Source of the DNA: Bacteroidota bacterium
GTDB taxonomy: Bacteria > Bacteroidota > Bacteroidia > Chitinophagales > Chitinophagaceae
DNA: 64,000 nt
Direction of reading: 5' to 3'
Assembly (NCBI GenBank): GCA_023424015.1
Contig: JAFAEM010000022.1
Coordinates: 186,001-250,000 of the forward strand
Part shown: piece by piece, positions 44,089-53,015 of the stretch
Layout of the letters: the number at the start of each line of letters is the position of its first letter
How positions within the stretch are numbered: position 1 is the stretch's first letter
Notes under the pieces: model-generated
The model's input: only the letters and a program-made list of their open reading frames with translations
Told to the model about the DNA's origin: nothing
Databases searched by the model: none
Translations under genes and position numbers: made by a program

Positions 44089-44367
44089 ATGACTACCGCT
44101 TTTAATTCTTCCAGGATACTGCGACAAACCAGGAATAATAATGATGGCCTAAAGCCCGCGCTATTGTCTCCGCTGACACTGCTGTTGTTGCTTGCTGTGC
44201 TCTTTACTTTTTTCCTGACCGCCTCCGATCGTGCAGATCAGAATGCTACCGGAGAAAGAGAGATCATCCGCACCGAAATGTCCAAAGAAGAAAAGCAAAA
44301 AGCTTCTGCGCTGCGGTATGAAAGAATCGTTACCAGCGCTGACCCGATCCGTTCAATTTTACAATAA
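44089..44367 (+). CDS. Small single-pass membrane protein
   Basis: A 92-residue protein with one strong hydrophobic helix (PALLSPLTLLLLLAVLFTFFLTA, about 23-45), a basic N-terminus and a charged C-terminal half (GEREIIRTEMSKEEKQKASALRYERIV). The ATG at 44089 was chosen since the upstream part of the frame overlaps the ATPase gene. No family recognised; its place between ATPase and permease suggests an accessory subunit. Confidence 0.65.
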   Translation: MTTAFNSSRILRQTRNNNDGLKPALLSPLTLLLLLAVLFTFFLTASDRADQNATGEREIIRTEMSKEEKQKASALRYERIVTSADPIRSILQ

Positions 44368-44397
44368 AGAATAGCAGTTCATAAAACTTTTATTGAT

Positions 44398-45210
44398 ATG
44401 ACAACGACTTTCAGTTTCTCCCGTTTGATCCAGCTTATCCGGAAACACTGGTTTGAAAATTCCAGGCTATATTTTTTTTCCGCTCTGGCCCTGCTGGGGT
44501 TGATGGGACTGGTGTTTACCTTTTGGGTATTGACAGATGGGAACAACTTCCATGAGGATATTGCTTACCTGATCTTTATTGGAGGTATTTTCATTACAGG
44601 TGCTGTTTTTGCGAGCATGTCGTTTAATATGCTGGGTGAAAAACCGAAGGGTACGTACTGGCTTAGCTTTCCGGCAAGCCACCTCGAGAAACTGATCACG
44701 GTTATATTCTATACCACCATCGTGTTTACATTGATTTATTGCGCTTGTTTCTTCCTGGTGAAAACAGCGGCCGATTTTTATATCAATGACCTGGTATATC
44801 GTTTTCCGTCAAAGTATACCTACAGGCAGTCGGACTTTAGTGGTGGCTTCGGTGAACTGATGTTTAATACCATGTGTGGTTTTTTTGCAGTTCAGGCATT
44901 TTATATTATGGGATCGGTTTATTTCTCAAAATATTCCTTTGTTATCACCACCATCATCGGCGCCCTGCTTATTTTCCTGTTTGTGTATTATATCTCGGAG
45001 TTGTATTCCGGCAACTCCTTCGGTTCGAATCTGGCATGGCAGGGTTCAAGGATCGTGGCAATTGATACTGACAACCCCATGGCCTCGACCTATAAAAGCT
45101 ATGAGCTTTCACCATTTTTAAAAAACCTGCTCGAATATTCCACAAGGTTTATTTGGGCACCGGTATTCTGGGTTGTTGCCTGGTTCAGGCTAAAAGAAAA
45201 ACAGATATGA
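44398..45210 (+). CDS. ABC-2-type membrane permease (first)
   Basis: A 270-residue protein with about six membrane helices (YFFSALALLGLMGLVFTFWVL, YLIFIGGIFITGAVFASMSF, VIFYTTIVFTLIYCACFFLV, TMCGFFAVQAFYIMGSVYFS, FVITTIIGALLIFLFVYYI, FIWAPVFWVVAWFRL). The FxLLGEKPKGTYWLSFPASHLEKL-type loop after helix 2 is common in Bacteroidota ABC-2 permeases next to GntR regulators. It presumably works with the first ATPase. The substrate is unknown; export or envelope defence is typical of such systems. Confidence 0.82.
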   Translation: MTTTFSFSRLIQLIRKHWFENSRLYFFSALALLGLMGLVFTFWVLTDGNNFHEDIAYLIFIGGIFITGAVFASMSFNMLGEKPKGTYWLSFPASHLEKLITVIFYTTIVFTLIYCACFFLVKTAADFYINDLVYRFPSKYTYRQSDFSGGFGELMFNTMCGFFAVQAFYIMGSVYFSKYSFVITTIIGALLIFLFVYYISELYSGNSFGSNLAWQGSRIVAIDTDNPMASTYKSYELSPFLKNLLEYSTRFIWAPVFWVVAWFRLKEKQI

Positions 45211-45263
45211 CATGGATATTAACGGAAGATCCAAAACAATTAATGAATTGAAAAAAATGCATT

Positions 45264-45638
45264 ATGCAATTTAATAATAGCGGACAGGCCATTTACTTAC
45301 AGATCGCTGACTATGTATGCGAAAAAGTATTGCTCAAGGAATGGCTGGCTGAAACCAAAATCCCCAGTGTAAGGGAACTGGCGGTTCAACTGGAAGTGAA
45401 CCCCAATACGGTGGCCCGCACCTATGAATTCCTGAAGCAACAGGAAATTATTCATGATAAGCGCGGGATCGGTTATTTCATTACAGAAAATGGCCTTCAG
45501 AATGCAATGGCTTATCGTAAAAACGAGTTTACCGAAAAGGAAATGCCTGCTGTCTTCCGCATCATGCATATGCTTGGTATAGAGATCGAGGACCTGAAGA
45601 CAAGGTTTGAAAAGTTCAAAAAAAATTATGCCGCTTAA
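45264..45638 (+). CDS. YtrA-subfamily GntR transcriptional regulator
   Basis: A 124-residue repressor: winged helix at residues 8-75 (IYLQIADYVCEKVLLKEW, KIPSVRELAVQLEVNPNTVARTYEFLKQQEII, GIGYFITENG) followed by a short helical dimerisation tail, the YtrA pattern. It lies inside the ABC operon it probably controls, and the promoter at 43143 carries a matching palindrome. Confidence 0.92.
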   Translation: MQFNNSGQAIYLQIADYVCEKVLLKEWLAETKIPSVRELAVQLEVNPNTVARTYEFLKQQEIIHDKRGIGYFITENGLQNAMAYRKNEFTEKEMPAVFRIMHMLGIEIEDLKTRFEKFKKNYAA

Positions 45639-45654
45639 TTATAAATACGTTTTC

Positions 45655-46410
45655 ATGAACACTAGCACCAAAATATTAGCTGGCTTTTTCCTGGTTGTCT
45701 TCCTGGTTCCGGCTATGATTTTTATGTCATTTAAAAGCAAGATCCGGAATGATGATTTCAGGATGATAAGCCGTGATTCGTTTGAGTATAATAACTGGGA
45801 AACCGGTAAGACCGAAGATCTGAAGATGATCAGGATTGTTGCTCCTGCTGAAGCAAGGTTCAAAGTGAATCTCAGCCAGGCGGATTCTGCGTCATATCGT
45901 TACTACAAGGGGCAAAGCGACAGTATCAGCCTGCACCGCGAAGGCGATGTACTGGTCATTCGATATATCAGTACCGCAGGCAGGGGTAAGGATTCTTATG
46001 GCGACGTTTATTTAAATCTTGCACTTCCTGACCTGGAGCAAATGGAGGCAGAAAACACGGAAATCAACCTGCTTTCTTTCGATTCAACGGGTACTAAAAA
46101 TCTAAGCCTGGATTTGAAGGGCACGAGCCGGTTGAACATGGGTGCGCCTGACGACGAGGAATATCAACCGAGGCGTGGCAGAAAACCCATTTTGATGAAT
46201 AAGCTTTCCGCCAGGGTCGAAAATGGTAGCCTGTTCATCGGCAAAGAGGTGAACATAAAAGAGATGAATGTGGATGCAGTTGGCAAGTCCATACTTAACA
46301 TAAGCACGCAGGCAGTTGTGAGTCGTTTGCAGGGTACTCTATCTGACAGTTCCTCTGTAAATGCCGGATGGCATTATCTGAAGCAGTTGAACCAGCCCGC
46401 TGTGCAATAG
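45655..46410 (+). CDS. Membrane-anchored beta-rich protein (GIN-domain-like)
   Basis: A 251-residue protein with an N-terminal membrane anchor (KILAGFFLVVFLVPAMIFMSF) and a long beta-rich exterior. The repeating strands in YGDVYLNLALPDLEQMEAENTEINLLSF and LSLDLKGTSRLNMG, then LSARVENGSLFIG and INISTQAVVSRLQGTL-like repeats, resemble GIN/DUF2807 beta-solenoids, though the match is loose. Alternative in-frame starts at 45607 and 45628 would overlap the regulator gene; the ATG at 45655 precedes the anchor. Its role in the transporter operon is unknown, perhaps an envelope sensor. Confidence 0.75.
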   Translation: MNTSTKILAGFFLVVFLVPAMIFMSFKSKIRNDDFRMISRDSFEYNNWETGKTEDLKMIRIVAPAEARFKVNLSQADSASYRYYKGQSDSISLHREGDVLVIRYISTAGRGKDSYGDVYLNLALPDLEQMEAENTEINLLSFDSTGTKNLSLDLKGTSRLNMGAPDDEEYQPRRGRKPILMNKLSARVENGSLFIGKEVNIKEMNVDAVGKSILNISTQAVVSRLQGTLSDSSSVNAGWHYLKQLNQPAVQ

Positions 46411-46439
46411 AAACTGACTAACGTATTAAATTGATCATT

Positions 46440-47351
46440 ATGCATACCCCGGTTATTGAAACCACCAGCCTGAATTATTCCTTTCGCAATGGCACAAAGA
46501 CACTGGATGATATCAACCTGGTGGTGCCGAAAGGAAGCATCTATGGTTTCCTGGGCCCCAATGGCGCGGGGAAGACAACGACGCTTCGATTGTTACTTGG
46601 CCTTTTAAAAAACCAACAGGGCGGGCTCCGGATCTTTGGAAAGGATTTTAATTCACATCGGATCGAGATACTCAAGCGGCTCGGATCCCTGATCGAACAA
46701 CCCTCGCTTTACCTTCATCTTACTGCCAGGGAAAATCTCGAGATATACCGCCTGGTTTATAAAGTGGATAAAAGTCGTATCGATGAGGTGTTGAAGATCG
46801 TAGGCCTTGACCAGACCGGGAAAAAGAAAGCCAGGCAGTTTTCGCTGGGTATGAAACAAAGACTTTCTATTGCGATAGCCCTTTTACATCAACCCGAACT
46901 GTTGATACTGGACGAGCCGACCAATGGACTTGATCCAAATGGTATCATCGAGACACGGGAACTCATTCGGAAACTGAATGTGGAACATGGCACTACAGTA
47001 ATCGTATCCAGCCATATCCTCAATGAAGTGGAGAGAATGGCGACACATGTTGGCATCATACACAAAGGTAAAATGCTTTTCCAGGGACCGCTGACCGAGT
47101 TGCAACAGATGAAAACGAGGCAAACATCGCTGGAGATCGAAACCAGCGATAATGTATCCGCCGCAAGGTTGCTGGAATCCTACCAGGTCAAATCGGTAAA
47201 TGGTAAACTAACACTCCCATTTGAAAGCAGGGAACAGACCGCAGATATCAATAAAGTGCTTGTCCAAAGCGGGCTGAGTGTTTATGCGTTGCATCCGCAA
47301 CAAAACGATCTTGAACAATTATTTCTTGACATCACATCTGTTAATCCATGA
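46440..47351 (+). CDS. ABC transporter ATP-binding protein (second)
   Basis: A 303-residue ATPase of the DrrA/BcrA-like export type: Walker A GPNGAGKTTT, signature FSLGMKQRLSIAIAL, Walker B LLILDEPTNGLDP, H-loop IVSSHIL, and a C-terminal extension. The BcrA-like pattern suggests export of an antimicrobial or lipid-active compound, by family association only. The ATG at 46440 is preferred to an upstream TTG. It overlaps the next gene by 4 bases. Confidence 0.93.
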   Translation: MHTPVIETTSLNYSFRNGTKTLDDINLVVPKGSIYGFLGPNGAGKTTTLRLLLGLLKNQQGGLRIFGKDFNSHRIEILKRLGSLIEQPSLYLHLTARENLEIYRLVYKVDKSRIDEVLKIVGLDQTGKKKARQFSLGMKQRLSIAIALLHQPELLILDEPTNGLDPNGIIETRELIRKLNVEHGTTVIVSSHILNEVERMATHVGIIHKGKMLFQGPLTELQQMKTRQTSLEIETSDNVSAARLLESYQVKSVNGKLTLPFESREQTADINKVLVQSGLSVYALHPQQNDLEQLFLDITSVNP

Positions 47352-48130
47352 GTTTTATAATATCTACCAGGGCCGAAATGATCAAAACCCGCAGAAGTGC
47401 GTCTTTTTGGCTGAGCCTTCTGGGCTCGGCCGTGATTCCGCTTATTTTCTTCCTGATCTATACCCTCAAGCCGGAAAAGAATTATGCCCGTTACGAATCT
47501 AATCCCTGGGATCTGCATTTTGTACAGGGATACCAGGCTTTTTCAGCGTTCCTGCTTCCCATGTTTGTGATCCTGATCTGCAGCCTGATCCCACAAATAG
47601 AGTTTAAGAACAATACCTGGAAACAGGTTTTTGCGTCACCCCAGTCGACCGGTAATGTCTTTTTTTCAAAGTTTGCATCAATACTGATGATGATCGTGTT
47701 TCTTTTCATCATGTTTAATGTGCTGATGGTGCTGGCGGGTGTGATCCCGAATTTGATTTACCCGAAATATACCTTTTTGGATAAGAGTATCGGATGGACG
47801 ATGTTGCTGAAACTGAATTTCAAAACATTTGTATCTCTATTGGGTATCGTTGCCATACAATACTGGCTTGGGCTGCGGTTCAAGAACTTTATTGTCCCAA
47901 TCGGTATCGGTTTGGGTATGCTGGTGGCTTCGATGATACTTTCCCCATGGGAACATGTCGACAAACTGCCTTATGCTTTCCCATTTCTCACCTTCATGAA
48001 AGTAAGTCAGGATAAAACCGAGCTATTAGGTCCCCTTCTCAGAAATCATGAGTTAAATTCCGTCGGGTATTTTGCTTTCTTCACTTTGATCGCATTTCTT
48101 GATCTGCGATTTAGAAAAGAACGAGGCTGA
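47348..48130 (+). CDS. ABC-2-type permease (second)
   Basis: A 260-residue permease with about six helices (FWLSLLGSAVIPLIFFLIYTL, FSAFLLPMFVILICSLIPQIEF, SILMMIVFLFIMFNVLMVLAG, KTFVSLLGIVAIQYWLGLRF, IVPIGIGLGMLVASMIL, NSVGYFAFFTLIAFLDL). NNTWKQVFASPQS between helices is typical of ABC-2 lantibiotic-type permeases. It overlaps the second ATPase gene by 4 bases (ATGA), so the two are translationally coupled and presumably form one transporter. Last gene of the operon. Confidence 0.9.
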   Translation: MSFIISTRAEMIKTRRSASFWLSLLGSAVIPLIFFLIYTLKPEKNYARYESNPWDLHFVQGYQAFSAFLLPMFVILICSLIPQIEFKNNTWKQVFASPQSTGNVFFSKFASILMMIVFLFIMFNVLMVLAGVIPNLIYPKYTFLDKSIGWTMLLKLNFKTFVSLLGIVAIQYWLGLRFKNFIVPIGIGLGMLVASMILSPWEHVDKLPYAFPFLTFMKVSQDKTELLGPLLRNHELNSVGYFAFFTLIAFLDLRFRKERG

Positions 48131-48522
48131 TTTGGAAATTCCTGAGCTGACCATGGTTTGGGCAACAGGAAGCCACAACGCACACTGCGCGATTTACTGC
48201 GTTCAGTCTCATGATCTGCTTTCTTAGCAGATCTTTTGCCGTGCACTCCGTATTCGCCGTGGTTTGTTTGTATCATTAGTCAGTAGGCCAAACGCAGAAA
48301 CCACGTAACTGTCAGCCATTTTTTAAAGTCAAAATCGCCCCAACTTTAATGGATCGGATCCGGTAGTTGACTGGTTGGGGATTGTTCCCGGTTAACTTTT
48401 CCGTTTAGAAAGGCGCGGTTTTTGACTTTCTACACGGATTTCGTTAAAAATGTCGATGTTTGGGTTCTGACACAACGCCCGGCGGGGCAAACGCGTTTAT
48501 ATCTAAATCAAGGAAAGTTCAT
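48131..48522. other. Intergenic region with a palindromic element
   Basis: About 390 bases. It contains the second palindromic element (48172-48262); nothing else recognisable was found before the S41 peptidase start. Confidence 0.5.
48172..48262. repeat. Degenerate palindromic intergenic element, copy 2
   Basis: Arms starting GCCACAACGCACACTGCG and ending CGCCGTGGTTTG enclose an 8-bp hairpin GATCTGCT/AGCAGATC (48213-48233). The plan matches copy 1 at 36924, though arms are more diverged. Confidence 0.5.
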
Positions 48523-49860
48523 ATGAGAAATAAATTCAATTTATTGTTTTTAGGGCTACTGGTCTTTGCTTTTTCGTGTAAGAAGAACAATGGTGACAAT
48601 GATCCCAATCCTCCTGCTGCTTCAGAGGCGGATAAGATCAAAGATACTTCGATTGCTTATGCACGCGACATCTATTTATGGTACAGCCAGATTCCAGAAG
48701 ATTTTAAACAACGGGGCTATTCCGATCCTAACGAGATCATGGAAGCCATCAGGGTGTATAGTAAAGAACCCGGTTTCACCGCTCCGGTTGACCGGTGGAG
48801 TTTTGCTGTAAAACAGGCGGATTGGGATAATGTTAGTGCCGGGATCTCAAAAGATTTCGGAATTAACGTTTTCTTCCGTCAGCAAAATGATCTCAGGGTA
48901 CGTATGGTTGAGAAAGCATCACCGGCGGGCCTGGCTGGTGTACGCAGAGGCTGGCGGATCGTTGCAATTAACGGCGGTACCAATATTACTACGTCCAACG
49001 CTGATGCAATTGTGAATGCGATTTATTACGCTAGTAATGTTAACCTGAAATTTGAAAAGCCTGACGGAAGTACAGTGGAGGTTGCACTGACTGCTGCTTC
49101 TTACCAGGATCAACCACTCGCCCTGGATACCATTTATACAGTTGGTGCGAAGAAGGCGGGCTATATGGTCTACAATTCCTTCCTTGGCGATTCACTTCAA
49201 ACAATGACCGAGTTCCAGCGTGTCTTTAATCGTTTCACTTCCCAGGGTGTGGATGATGTGATCCTGGATCTTCGCTACAATGGTGGCGGGTTTGTATTGT
49301 ACCAGCGTGAGCTCGCCAACTACCTGGTGAGTAGCGCAGCCAATGGCAACCTGATGATGAAACAGGAATACAACAACAAATATTCCCAGTACAACAGCGC
49401 GGTCAATTATTCGAAGAAAGGCACGCTGAACCTGCCCAGGGTATTTATTATTGTGAGTAATAACTCCGCTTCAGCAAGTGAACTTTTGATCAATAACCTG
49501 AAACCTTATATGGACGTCATTCTCGTCGGACCGAGCCGCACTTACGGCAAACCGGTGGGATATTTCGCTATACCCGTTGGTGACTGGTATATCTTCCCTG
49601 TTTCTTCAAGGAGTACGAATAAAGCAGGACAGGGAAATTACTTCAATGGTTTTGAGCTAAATAATACGGTCGCTGATGGGCTCGATAAAGATTGGGGCGA
49701 TATTGCAGAATCATGCCTGGCCAGCGCATTGAAATATATCGGCACCGGTGCCTTCAGGATGCAGGCTGCAGAGGAATACATTCAGGATCCGCAGATAAAA
49801 GCCACTAACAATAAGCTGGATAATACTTTTAAAGGAATGGTGGAACCGAGGAAGTTCTAA
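48523..49860 (+). CDS. S41-family (C-terminal processing) peptidase lipoprotein
   Basis: A 445-residue lipoprotein (lipobox ending FSC, Cys about 19) of the S41 peptidase family. A PDZ-like domain (LRVRMVEKASPAGLAGVRRGWRIVAINGG) precedes the protease domain with VILDLRYNGGGFV. The Ser-Lys dyad is S317 (NSASASELL) and K343 (TYGKPVGY), a spacing of 26. These enzymes cleave at C-termini of periplasmic proteins, and Bacteroidota have several. The ATG at 48523 begins the signal peptide; the frame extends further upstream. It is monocistronic. Confidence 0.9.
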   Translation: MRNKFNLLFLGLLVFAFSCKKNNGDNDPNPPAASEADKIKDTSIAYARDIYLWYSQIPEDFKQRGYSDPNEIMEAIRVYSKEPGFTAPVDRWSFAVKQADWDNVSAGISKDFGINVFFRQQNDLRVRMVEKASPAGLAGVRRGWRIVAINGGTNITTSNADAIVNAIYYASNVNLKFEKPDGSTVEVALTAASYQDQPLALDTIYTVGAKKAGYMVYNSFLGDSLQTMTEFQRVFNRFTSQGVDDVILDLRYNGGGFVLYQRELANYLVSSAANGNLMMKQEYNNKYSQYNSAVNYSKKGTLNLPRVFIIVSNNSASASELLINNLKPYMDVILVGPSRTYGKPVGYFAIPVGDWYIFPVSSRSTNKAGQGNYFNGFELNNTVADGLDKDWGDIAESCLASALKYIGTGAFRMQAAEEYIQDPQIKATNNKLDNTFKGMVEPRKF

Positions 49861-49902
49861 GTTAGGAACCGGGTGTTGTTGAAGGTAAACCGGAACGTCA
49901 GA

Positions 49903-50163
49903 CTATTCTTTTGAAGAAGATATTTTCCTCCGTTTTAAAAAACGTTTCCGGTCTTTTTTCGACATCGGCCCGGTAGATTTAAAACTCGTGCTGTCTGCAA
50001 TCACTTTTTTATCGATCACCCGGGCATCGGCTTTGGCCGAATGCTCTGCCGCTTTCGGATCTGTCAATGCCTTTTCAATACGCTCACGGTTGCTTTGTGC
50101 ATATACAAACATCGCTGAAAATAGAAACGCTGAAGAAATGGCCAGGTGTTTTTTTATTCCCAT
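49903..50163 (-). CDS. Small exported protein of unknown function
   Basis: An 86-residue protein with a signal peptide (MGIKKHLAISSAFLFSAMFVYAQ) and a short, highly charged mature part ending MSKKDRKRFLKRRKISSSKE. No family recognised. It is 54 bases after the M20 amidohydrolase gene on the same strand. Confidence 0.6.
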   Translation of the reverse strand: MGIKKHLAISSAFLFSAMFVYAQSNRERIEKALTDPKAAEHSAKADARVIDKKVIADSTSFKSTGPMSKKDRKRFLKRRKISSSKE

Positions 50164-50217
50164 AGTACAAAGACGTCTGTTCAGTCCTACCTGTTGTACC
50201 GCTATTGAAAAAAAACG

Positions 50218-51408
50218 TTAAGAAAGATTGTCCAGCTCGGCAGTGGCACCCAGCCAGGCCATCATGCCCATACCAGTTTCAATCGCGGACTCGTCTACAT
50301 TAAAAGTCGGTGTATGCACACCTGACACAATTCCCTTTTCCACATTCATTACACCCAGCCTGTAAAAGCAGCCGGGTATGAGTTGCGTGTAATATCCAAA
50401 GTCTTCAGCGCCCATTCTCTTCTCAGTCTCTTCCACATTGGCTGCACCTTTGTATAATTCCGCTTTTGCCCTTGCTATATTATTGAGTGCTTCGTTATTA
50501 TATACTGAAGGATAACCGATGTCAATATGGAGATCAATTTCGCCACCCATACTCTGCACGAGATGATGACAAAGCTGCCTTATAAGACCATGCGCTTTAA
50601 ATCTCCATTCCTCATTCATTGCCCTGAATGTACCCTTCAACTTCACTTCACCGGGAATGACATTAGTGGTCGTGCCTCCATTGAAAGCGGTTATTGAAAG
50701 CACACTTGGGTTGTGTGGGTTATTGTTTCTACTGATGAGTTGCTGCAGGCCGATAACCAGGTGCGATGCGATCAGGATCGGATCGGTACAAAGGTGTGGC
50801 GCAGCAGCATGGCCGCCTTTACCTTTTACCGTGATATAGATCTCGTCGGCGCTGGCCATAACCTGGCCACCGCGAAAACTCATTTTACCAACTTCCAGCC
50901 CGGGATGCACATGCAGGCCAAATATCGCAGCTGGTTTTGGGTTCTCCAGCGCGCCGTCTTTGATCATCAGGCTGGCGCCACCCGGATTTTTTTCTTCGCC
51001 GGGTTGAAAGATCAGTTTGACAGTACCTTCCCAATCAGATCTCGTTTCATGCAGGATCTTCGCCGCGCCCAACAAACACGTGGTGTGTACATCATGACCG
51101 CATGCATGCATGACACCTTCATTTTTGGAACGGTAGGGAATATCATTTTCTTCTTTGATGGGCAGGGCGTCCATGTCAGCGCGTAACGCAACGACACGGG
51201 CCTTGGGATTGCGCCCATGGATCAACCCAACTACACCGGTGGTTGCTTTTATTTCAAAAGGGATCCCAAATTCCTCCAGTTTCTTTTGTACAAAACCTGA
51301 TGTTTCAAATTCCTGGTAACTCAGTTCGGGGTTAGCATGCAGGTGGCGGCGTACTTCAATAAATTCGGGGGCGTATTGTTTCGCTAAGGCTTTGATTTTT
51401 TCTAGCAT
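50218..51408 (-). CDS. M20-family amidohydrolase (N-acyl-amino-acid hydrolase type)
   Basis: A 396-residue cytoplasmic metallo-amidohydrolase of the hippurate hydrolase/N-acyl-L-amino-acid amidohydrolase group. MHACGHDVHTTCLLGAAKIL, FQPGEEKNPGGASLMIKDGAL and GAEDFGYYTQLIPGCFYRLG hold the metal ligands; the dimerisation insert lies between. The substrate is not determinable. A TATTTTTG element lies just 4 bases upstream of the ATG (51420-51413), directly abutting the heptamer array at 51421. Confidence 0.92.
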   Translation of the reverse strand: MLEKIKALAKQYAPEFIEVRRHLHANPELSYQEFETSGFVQKKLEEFGIPFEIKATTGVVGLIHGRNPKARVVALRADMDALPIKEENDIPYRSKNEGVMHACGHDVHTTCLLGAAKILHETRSDWEGTVKLIFQPGEEKNPGGASLMIKDGALENPKPAAIFGLHVHPGLEVGKMSFRGGQVMASADEIYITVKGKGGHAAAPHLCTDPILIASHLVIGLQQLISRNNNPHNPSVLSITAFNGGTTTNVIPGEVKLKGTFRAMNEEWRFKAHGLIRQLCHHLVQSMGGEIDLHIDIGYPSVYNNEALNNIARAKAELYKGAANVEETEKRMGAEDFGYYTQLIPGCFYRLGVMNVEKGIVSGVHTPTFNVDESAIETGMGMMAWLGATAELDNLS

Positions 51409-51420
51409 GGTGCAAAAATA

Positions 51421-51490
51421 GATACTGGAGGGTGGATTCTTGATACTGGATACTTGATACTTGATACTGGATACTGGATACTGGATGCTC
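51421..51490. repeat. Heptamer tandem repeat, locus B (10 units)
   Basis: Ten 7-base units, mostly GATACTG or GATACTT, directly upstream of the M20 amidohydrolase gene. A GC-rich imperfect hairpin (CCTGCC..GGCAGG, with the palindrome AAGCTT at its centre) follows at 51493-51517. Confidence 0.9.
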
Positions 51491-51492
51491 GG

Positions 51493-51517
51493 CCTGCCCG
51501 CCGAAGCTTTAGGCAGG
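51493..51517. repeat. GC-rich mini-palindrome attached to the heptamer array
   Basis: Arms CCTGCC (51493-51498) and GGCAGG (51512-51517) around a centre containing AAGCTT. A related GC-rich stretch occurs near 19986. Confidence 0.5.
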
Positions 51518-51525
51518 TGGGAGTA

Positions 51526-51987
51526 TTACAGATCCTCGCCCTGGGTTTTTTCCAGTTTGAGCTCTACAATATCATTCATGATAAAAACACCCTTTGGAAA
51601 ATAGGCACTCAGTTTTTGCTGGTACAGCTCAGCCTCTTTACGCTCTTTGAAGTTGCCGGCTTTTAATTTGTAGTAGGGCGACTGGTGCCAGAGATATGCT
51701 TTTAATTCCGGGAAATAGGTATATACTTTAGTCTTGGCAGCGATGGCTTCGTCGCGGTTGCTGGTGCTGATCACCATCAGGCGGTATCCTTTTCCTGTTT
51801 TACGGGAGTCGCGGCTGGTTTCTTCGTTGATCTGCGCCTGTTTGCTCATCAGCATATCAATGCGCGGGTCTTTATGCACTACAACAGTATTATTGGCTGC
51901 TATAGTTGTGTCCTGTGAAAATACCGGTGATTGTACTGTAACCAAAAAAATAAAAGCAATGATGCAGGTGGCAAAATCTCTTTTCAT
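51526..51987 (-). CDS. Exported SPOR-domain protein
   Basis: A 153-residue protein with a signal peptide (DFATCIIAFIFLVTVQSPVFSQ) and a C-terminal SPOR domain (YRLMVISTSNRDEAIAAKTKVYTYFPEL, YYKLKAGNFKERKEAELYQQKLSAYFPKGVFIMND), which binds denuded peptidoglycan and often localises proteins to division sites. The ATG at 51987 is preferred to one 8 codons upstream. It follows the deoC-ALDH genes on the same strand, but no functional tie is evident. Confidence 0.75.
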   Translation of the reverse strand: MKRDFATCIIAFIFLVTVQSPVFSQDTTIAANNTVVVHKDPRIDMLMSKQAQINEETSRDSRKTGKGYRLMVISTSNRDEAIAAKTKVYTYFPELKAYLWHQSPYYKLKAGNFKERKEAELYQQKLSAYFPKGVFIMNDIVELKLEKTQGEDL

Positions 51988-52047
51988 AAGAATCAATATT
52001 TCAAATTTCAAACCAAATTTTTGGTTTCGGGCTTTTAATCTTTAGGA

Positions 52048-53001
52048 TCAATATCCACTCCCCGCGCCGGCTATATTTTCTACCGGGTGCCAGGTGGTTT
52101 TTATCTCCTGGGTATCCATGATAAAATAGGGCGACTGTCCCTGGTCGCTCATCCAGTTTATTTTATCATAAAAAACGATACGTTTCAGGTTCAGGGCCGA
52201 TTTTTCACGCATCATTTTCTGAATAGTAGAATCATTTTCACAGTAAATGGTTGCATTGACATCCATATGTTCCACAAACCAACTGGCCAGTTCGCCCGGT
52301 TTCCCCGTGAGAATATTCACCACGCCACCCGGCAGATCAGAAGTATTTAATACTTCTGCAAAAGTGACGGCGCAAAGGGGACTCGTTTCAGATGCCAGTA
52401 TCACACAGGTGTTGCCCCCCGCAATGGCGGGTGCCATGACCGATATTAGGCCCAGCAATGAGTCGCCCTGTGGCGCAATTATAGAAATGACACCCGTGGG
52501 TTCTGGTACGGAAAAATTAAAATGAGGTGTAGCAACCGGGTTAACGCTGCTGAAAACCTGTTGAAACTTGTCGCACCAGCCCGCATACCAGATCAGCCGG
52601 TCGATTGCAAGATTCACTTCCTTTTCGGCCCTGGCCTTTGTTGCGTTTTGCAATACAAGTTCCTCAATAAACTGTGCTTTTCTTCCTTCCAGCATTTCGG
52701 CGATCCGATAGAGTATCTGACCCCTGTTAAATGCAGACCTGCTGCTCCAACCGCCAAAAGCACTCCGCGCTGCAACCACTGCATTGCGAAAGTCCTTCCG
52801 TGAGCCCAGGCAAACATTGGCCAGTTTTATACCCGCTGCATTAACCGGTACATAGTAGCGCCCCGATTCTGTTCTGGGAAACTGACCGCCGATATACAGT
52901 TTATACGTTTTTAAAACACCGATCCTTTTTTTGTTGGCCGGCGTCTCGAGACCATTCTCACCAATCTTGAGCGAAGATTTTTTTATATATGTTTTTCCCA
53001 T
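52048..53001 (-). CDS. Truncated, catalytically incomplete aldehyde dehydrogenase-like protein
   Basis: A 317-residue protein homologous to the N-terminal cofactor-binding part of aldehyde dehydrogenases (KLYIGGQFPRTESGRYY, VAARSAFGGWSSRSAFNRGQILYRIAEMLEGR, GVISIIAPQGDSLLGLISVMAPAIAGGNTCVILA, LNTSDLPGGVVNILTGKPGEL). The catalytic glutamate region (LELGGK in its neighbour) reads NLKRIVFYD and the catalytic-cysteine domain is absent, so it cannot be an independent ALDH. It follows a complete ALDH by 14 bases, itself downstream of deoC. A non-catalytic partner or stabiliser, as in ALDH16-type split arrangements, is the likely role (inference). Confidence 0.8.
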   Translation of the reverse strand: MGKTYIKKSSLKIGENGLETPANKKRIGVLKTYKLYIGGQFPRTESGRYYVPVNAAGIKLANVCLGSRKDFRNAVVAARSAFGGWSSRSAFNRGQILYRIAEMLEGRKAQFIEELVLQNATKARAEKEVNLAIDRLIWYAGWCDKFQQVFSSVNPVATPHFNFSVPEPTGVISIIAPQGDSLLGLISVMAPAIAGGNTCVILASETSPLCAVTFAEVLNTSDLPGGVVNILTGKPGELASWFVEHMDVNATIYCENDSTIQKMMREKSALNLKRIVFYDKINWMSDQGQSPYFIMDTQEIKTTWHPVENIAGAGSGY

Positions 53002-53015
53002 AGTTAGTTCACAAG

